From the NCBI GenBank assembly GCA_036337765.1, contig JAYZDP010000067.1, positions 1 to 8,129 of the forward strand: DNA of 8,129 nucleotides, written 5' to 3'. Shown here piece after piece: positions 6,580 through 8,129 of this stretch; position 1 is the stretch's first letter; every line of letters starts with the position of its first letter. Under the pieces are notes generated by a model. The model was not told the DNA's origin. It ran no database searches and worked only from the letters and a program-made list of their open reading frames with translations. Made by a program: the position numbers and the translations under genes. The DNA comes from JAYZDP01 sp036337765. GTDB taxonomy: Bacteria > Acidobacteriota > Thermoanaerobaculia > Multivoradales > Multivoraceae.

Positions 6580-6639
6580 ATGATGGCCACTTTGCTTCGC
6601 TCGCTTCTGCCCGGGCCTGAACTGAATTCCGATACCTGA
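6580..6639 (+). CDS. Possible short leader ORF overlapping the gltX start
   Basis: Two adjacent ATG codons (6580 and 6583) open a frame of 18-19 codons reading MATLLRSLLPGPELNSDT from the second ATG. It ends in a TGA whose last base is the first base of the gltX ATG (TGATG, 6637-6641). Such an overlap is typical of translational coupling. It would explain how gltX is translated despite lacking a visible Shine-Dalgarno sequence. The ORF itself also lacks a clear ribosome binding site, and so short a frame can arise by chance. It contains several leucines and one glutamate, so it is not an obvious glutamate attenuator. Confidence 0.25.
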   Translation: MMATLLRSLLPGPELNSDT

Positions 6640-8075
6640 TGAGTTCTTCTGTACGTGTTCGGTTTGCCCCTTCGCCTACGGGGTTCTTGCACGTCGGTGG
6701 GGCTCGCACCGCGATCTATAACTGGCTGTTGCGTCAACAGGGTGGCGGGGAGCTGATCCTTCGGATCGAGGATACGGATCGGGCTCGGTCGGATCGGGCT
6801 ATGGAGCGCCAGATTCAGGATGCTCTGACCTGGCTCGGGGTGAGTTGGGACGAGGGGCCGTTCTTGCAGAGCGAGCGGGTGTCGGGACATCTGGCGAGGG
6901 CGGCGGAGCTGGTGGAGTCGGGCAACGCCTATCCGTGCTTCTGCTCGTCGGAGAGGCTCGACTCGATGCGCGCGGCGGCACAGGCACAGGGCGAGGGCTT
7001 TCTCTATCCGCGCACCTGTCTCGAGCTGTCGAAGGACGACGTGGAGAGACGGCTGGCGGAGGGGCACTCCCACATCATCCGCTTCCTCATGCCGCGCGAG
7101 AACACCCGGTTTCCAGATCTGATCCGCGGTGAGATGGACGTACCGCCGGACGCTCTCGACGACTTCATTCTCGTTCGATCGGACCGTTCCCCTACGTACC
7201 ACCTGTCGGTAGTGTGCGACGACATCGATATGGGCATCACCCATGTGCTGCGCGGCGAGGACCACCTGTCGAACACGCCCAAGCACGTCAGGCTGTTCGA
7301 GGCTCTCCGCGTCGACGTGCCGCAGTTTGGGCATCTGCCCCTGATCCTGGGGCCCGACAAGAAGCGGCTTTCGAAACGCACCGGCGCGACCTCGGTCGAG
7401 GAGTTCCGTAGCCAGGGCATCCTGCCCGACGCGCTCTTCAACTACCTGGCGCTTCTCAGCTGGACCACTCCCGACGAGGAGGAGATCCTCACCAAGTCAG
7501 AGATGGTGCCGCTCTTTTCGCTAGATCGTCTCGGCGCGTCGGCGGCGATCTTCGATGAAGACAAGCTCAAGTGGGTCAACGGCAAGTACCTCTCGACGCT
7601 GCCCGTGCGAGACGTCTTGCACCATCTGCGCCCCTTCCTCGATGACGGGGGCTTGCGCGACATCGACGAAGATCTACTCGAGCGTGCCGTCGACCTGCAC
7701 CGTACCCGTCCGCGCACCCTGGTCGATCTCGCCGCCTCGGTGAAGCCCTACTTCGTCGAGACGCTCGAGTACGACCCTGAGCTATGTGCCGACTTCGTAG
7801 CGCAGCCCGAGCTGCCCGGGCTGCTCGGAGCACTCAAGGGTCGTTTCGCCCAGGCGTCGAGCTGGGACGCCGAAGCCCTCGAGGAGGGGCTGCGCAACCT
7901 GGCCGCCGAGAAGGACGTCAAAGCGGGTGCCTTGATCCATCCGACGCGGATGGCTCTGACGGCGGCGAAGGCCGGGCCCAGTCTCTTCGAGGTGGTCGAG
8001 GTGATGGGGAAGGACGCCACCTTCCGTCACCTCAACACCTTCATGGCGTATCTGCGCTCCAGCGCCACCAGATAG
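6639..8075 (+). CDS. gltX: Glutamyl-tRNA synthetase
   Basis: This 478-residue class I aminoacyl-tRNA synthetase charges tRNA-Glu with glutamate in the cytoplasm. The start RFAPSPTGFLHVGGARTA carries the HIGH-type motif as HVGG (18-21). LRIEDTD (41-47), VLRGEDHL (203-210) and the KMSKS-type motif KRLSK (242-246) follow in the usual order. Cys100, Cys102, Tyr123 and Cys127 resemble the zinc ligands of the Cys-x-Cys...Tyr-x3-Cys type. A full C-terminal helical anticodon-binding part (about 310-478) separates it from the shorter GluQ-RS paralogue. The protein is complete at both ends. The ATG is chosen because the family motif begins within a few residues of it. There is no clear Shine-Dalgarno sequence, and a short upstream ORF overlaps the start. 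Whether it also mischarges tRNA-Gln cannot be told from the sequence. Confidence 0.97.
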   Translation: MSSSVRVRFAPSPTGFLHVGGARTAIYNWLLRQQGGGELILRIEDTDRARSDRAMERQIQDALTWLGVSWDEGPFLQSERVSGHLARAAELVESGNAYPCFCSSERLDSMRAAAQAQGEGFLYPRTCLELSKDDVERRLAEGHSHIIRFLMPRENTRFPDLIRGEMDVPPDALDDFILVRSDRSPTYHLSVVCDDIDMGITHVLRGEDHLSNTPKHVRLFEALRVDVPQFGHLPLILGPDKKRLSKRTGATSVEEFRSQGILPDALFNYLALLSWTTPDEEEILTKSEMVPLFSLDRLGASAAIFDEDKLKWVNGKYLSTLPVRDVLHHLRPFLDDGGLRDIDEDLLERAVDLHRTRPRTLVDLAASVKPYFVETLEYDPELCADFVAQPELPGLLGALKGRFAQASSWDAEALEEGLRNLAAEKDVKAGALIHPTRMALTAAKAGPSLFEVVEVMGKDATFRHLNTFMAYLRSSATR

Positions 8076-8129
8076 GGGGGCTCCGGGCGTTTGCAGTTCG
8101 TCCCTGCATGAGCTGGAAGCGGAGTCGGC

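Noticed and set aside
8092..8108. Small hairpin after gltX (TGCAG/CTGCA) as a terminator
   Set aside because: Only a 5-bp stem with a 7-base loop, and no T-run before the window ends.
8108..8129. ATG opening a frame at the right edge
   Set aside because: Seven codons without a ribosome binding site are too little to support a gene.

Overview
The window looks like a chromosomal segment of a high-GC (roughly 60-65% by eye) Gram-negative bacterium. The signs are Tat and lipoprotein-type export signals, tRNA genes with encoded CCA ends and ordinary bacterial tkt and gltX genes. A myxobacterial/deltaproteobacterial-type or similar environmental lineage would fit, but nothing here fixes the taxonomy.

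Layout from left to right. Positions 1-122 (minus) hold the N-terminus of a probable small lipoprotein that runs off the window. Positions 123-650 hold no gene I can defend; the stretch carries a perfect 13-bp hairpin, an imperfect hairpin and short repeats, and it is the 3' flank of a tRNA gene. A tRNA-Ser(UGA) gene follows at 651-740 (minus). An exported iduronate-2-sulfatase-like sulfatase (781-2196, minus) is divergent from a lipoprotein-like CocE/NonD serine hydrolase (2275-4197, plus), with a 78-bp gap between them. The hydrolase converges on transketolase (4275-6275, minus), and the gap holds a hairpin that looks like a bidirectional terminator. Transketolase is divergent from tRNA-Ser(GCU) (6397-6488, plus), and two promoters there appear to overlap at their -35 regions. 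Glutamyl-tRNA synthetase (6639-8075, plus) follows. It lacks a clear ribosome binding site, and an 18-19 codon ORF overlaps its start codon.

Functionally there are two kinds of content. The right half is housekeeping: central carbon metabolism (transketolase), decoding (tRNA-Ser) and tRNA charging (GluRS). The middle is an accessory pair of extracytoplasmic hydrolases, a sulfate-ester hydrolase and an ester/amide hydrolase. These could scavenge external substrates, but the sequence does not identify them.

I do not see a new defence system, CRISPR array, insertion sequence or clear mobile element. The best leads are non-coding: the hairpin near 242-270, the repeat-bearing tRNA flank, the shared promoter region at 6329-6379, and the possible coupled leader ORF before gltX.
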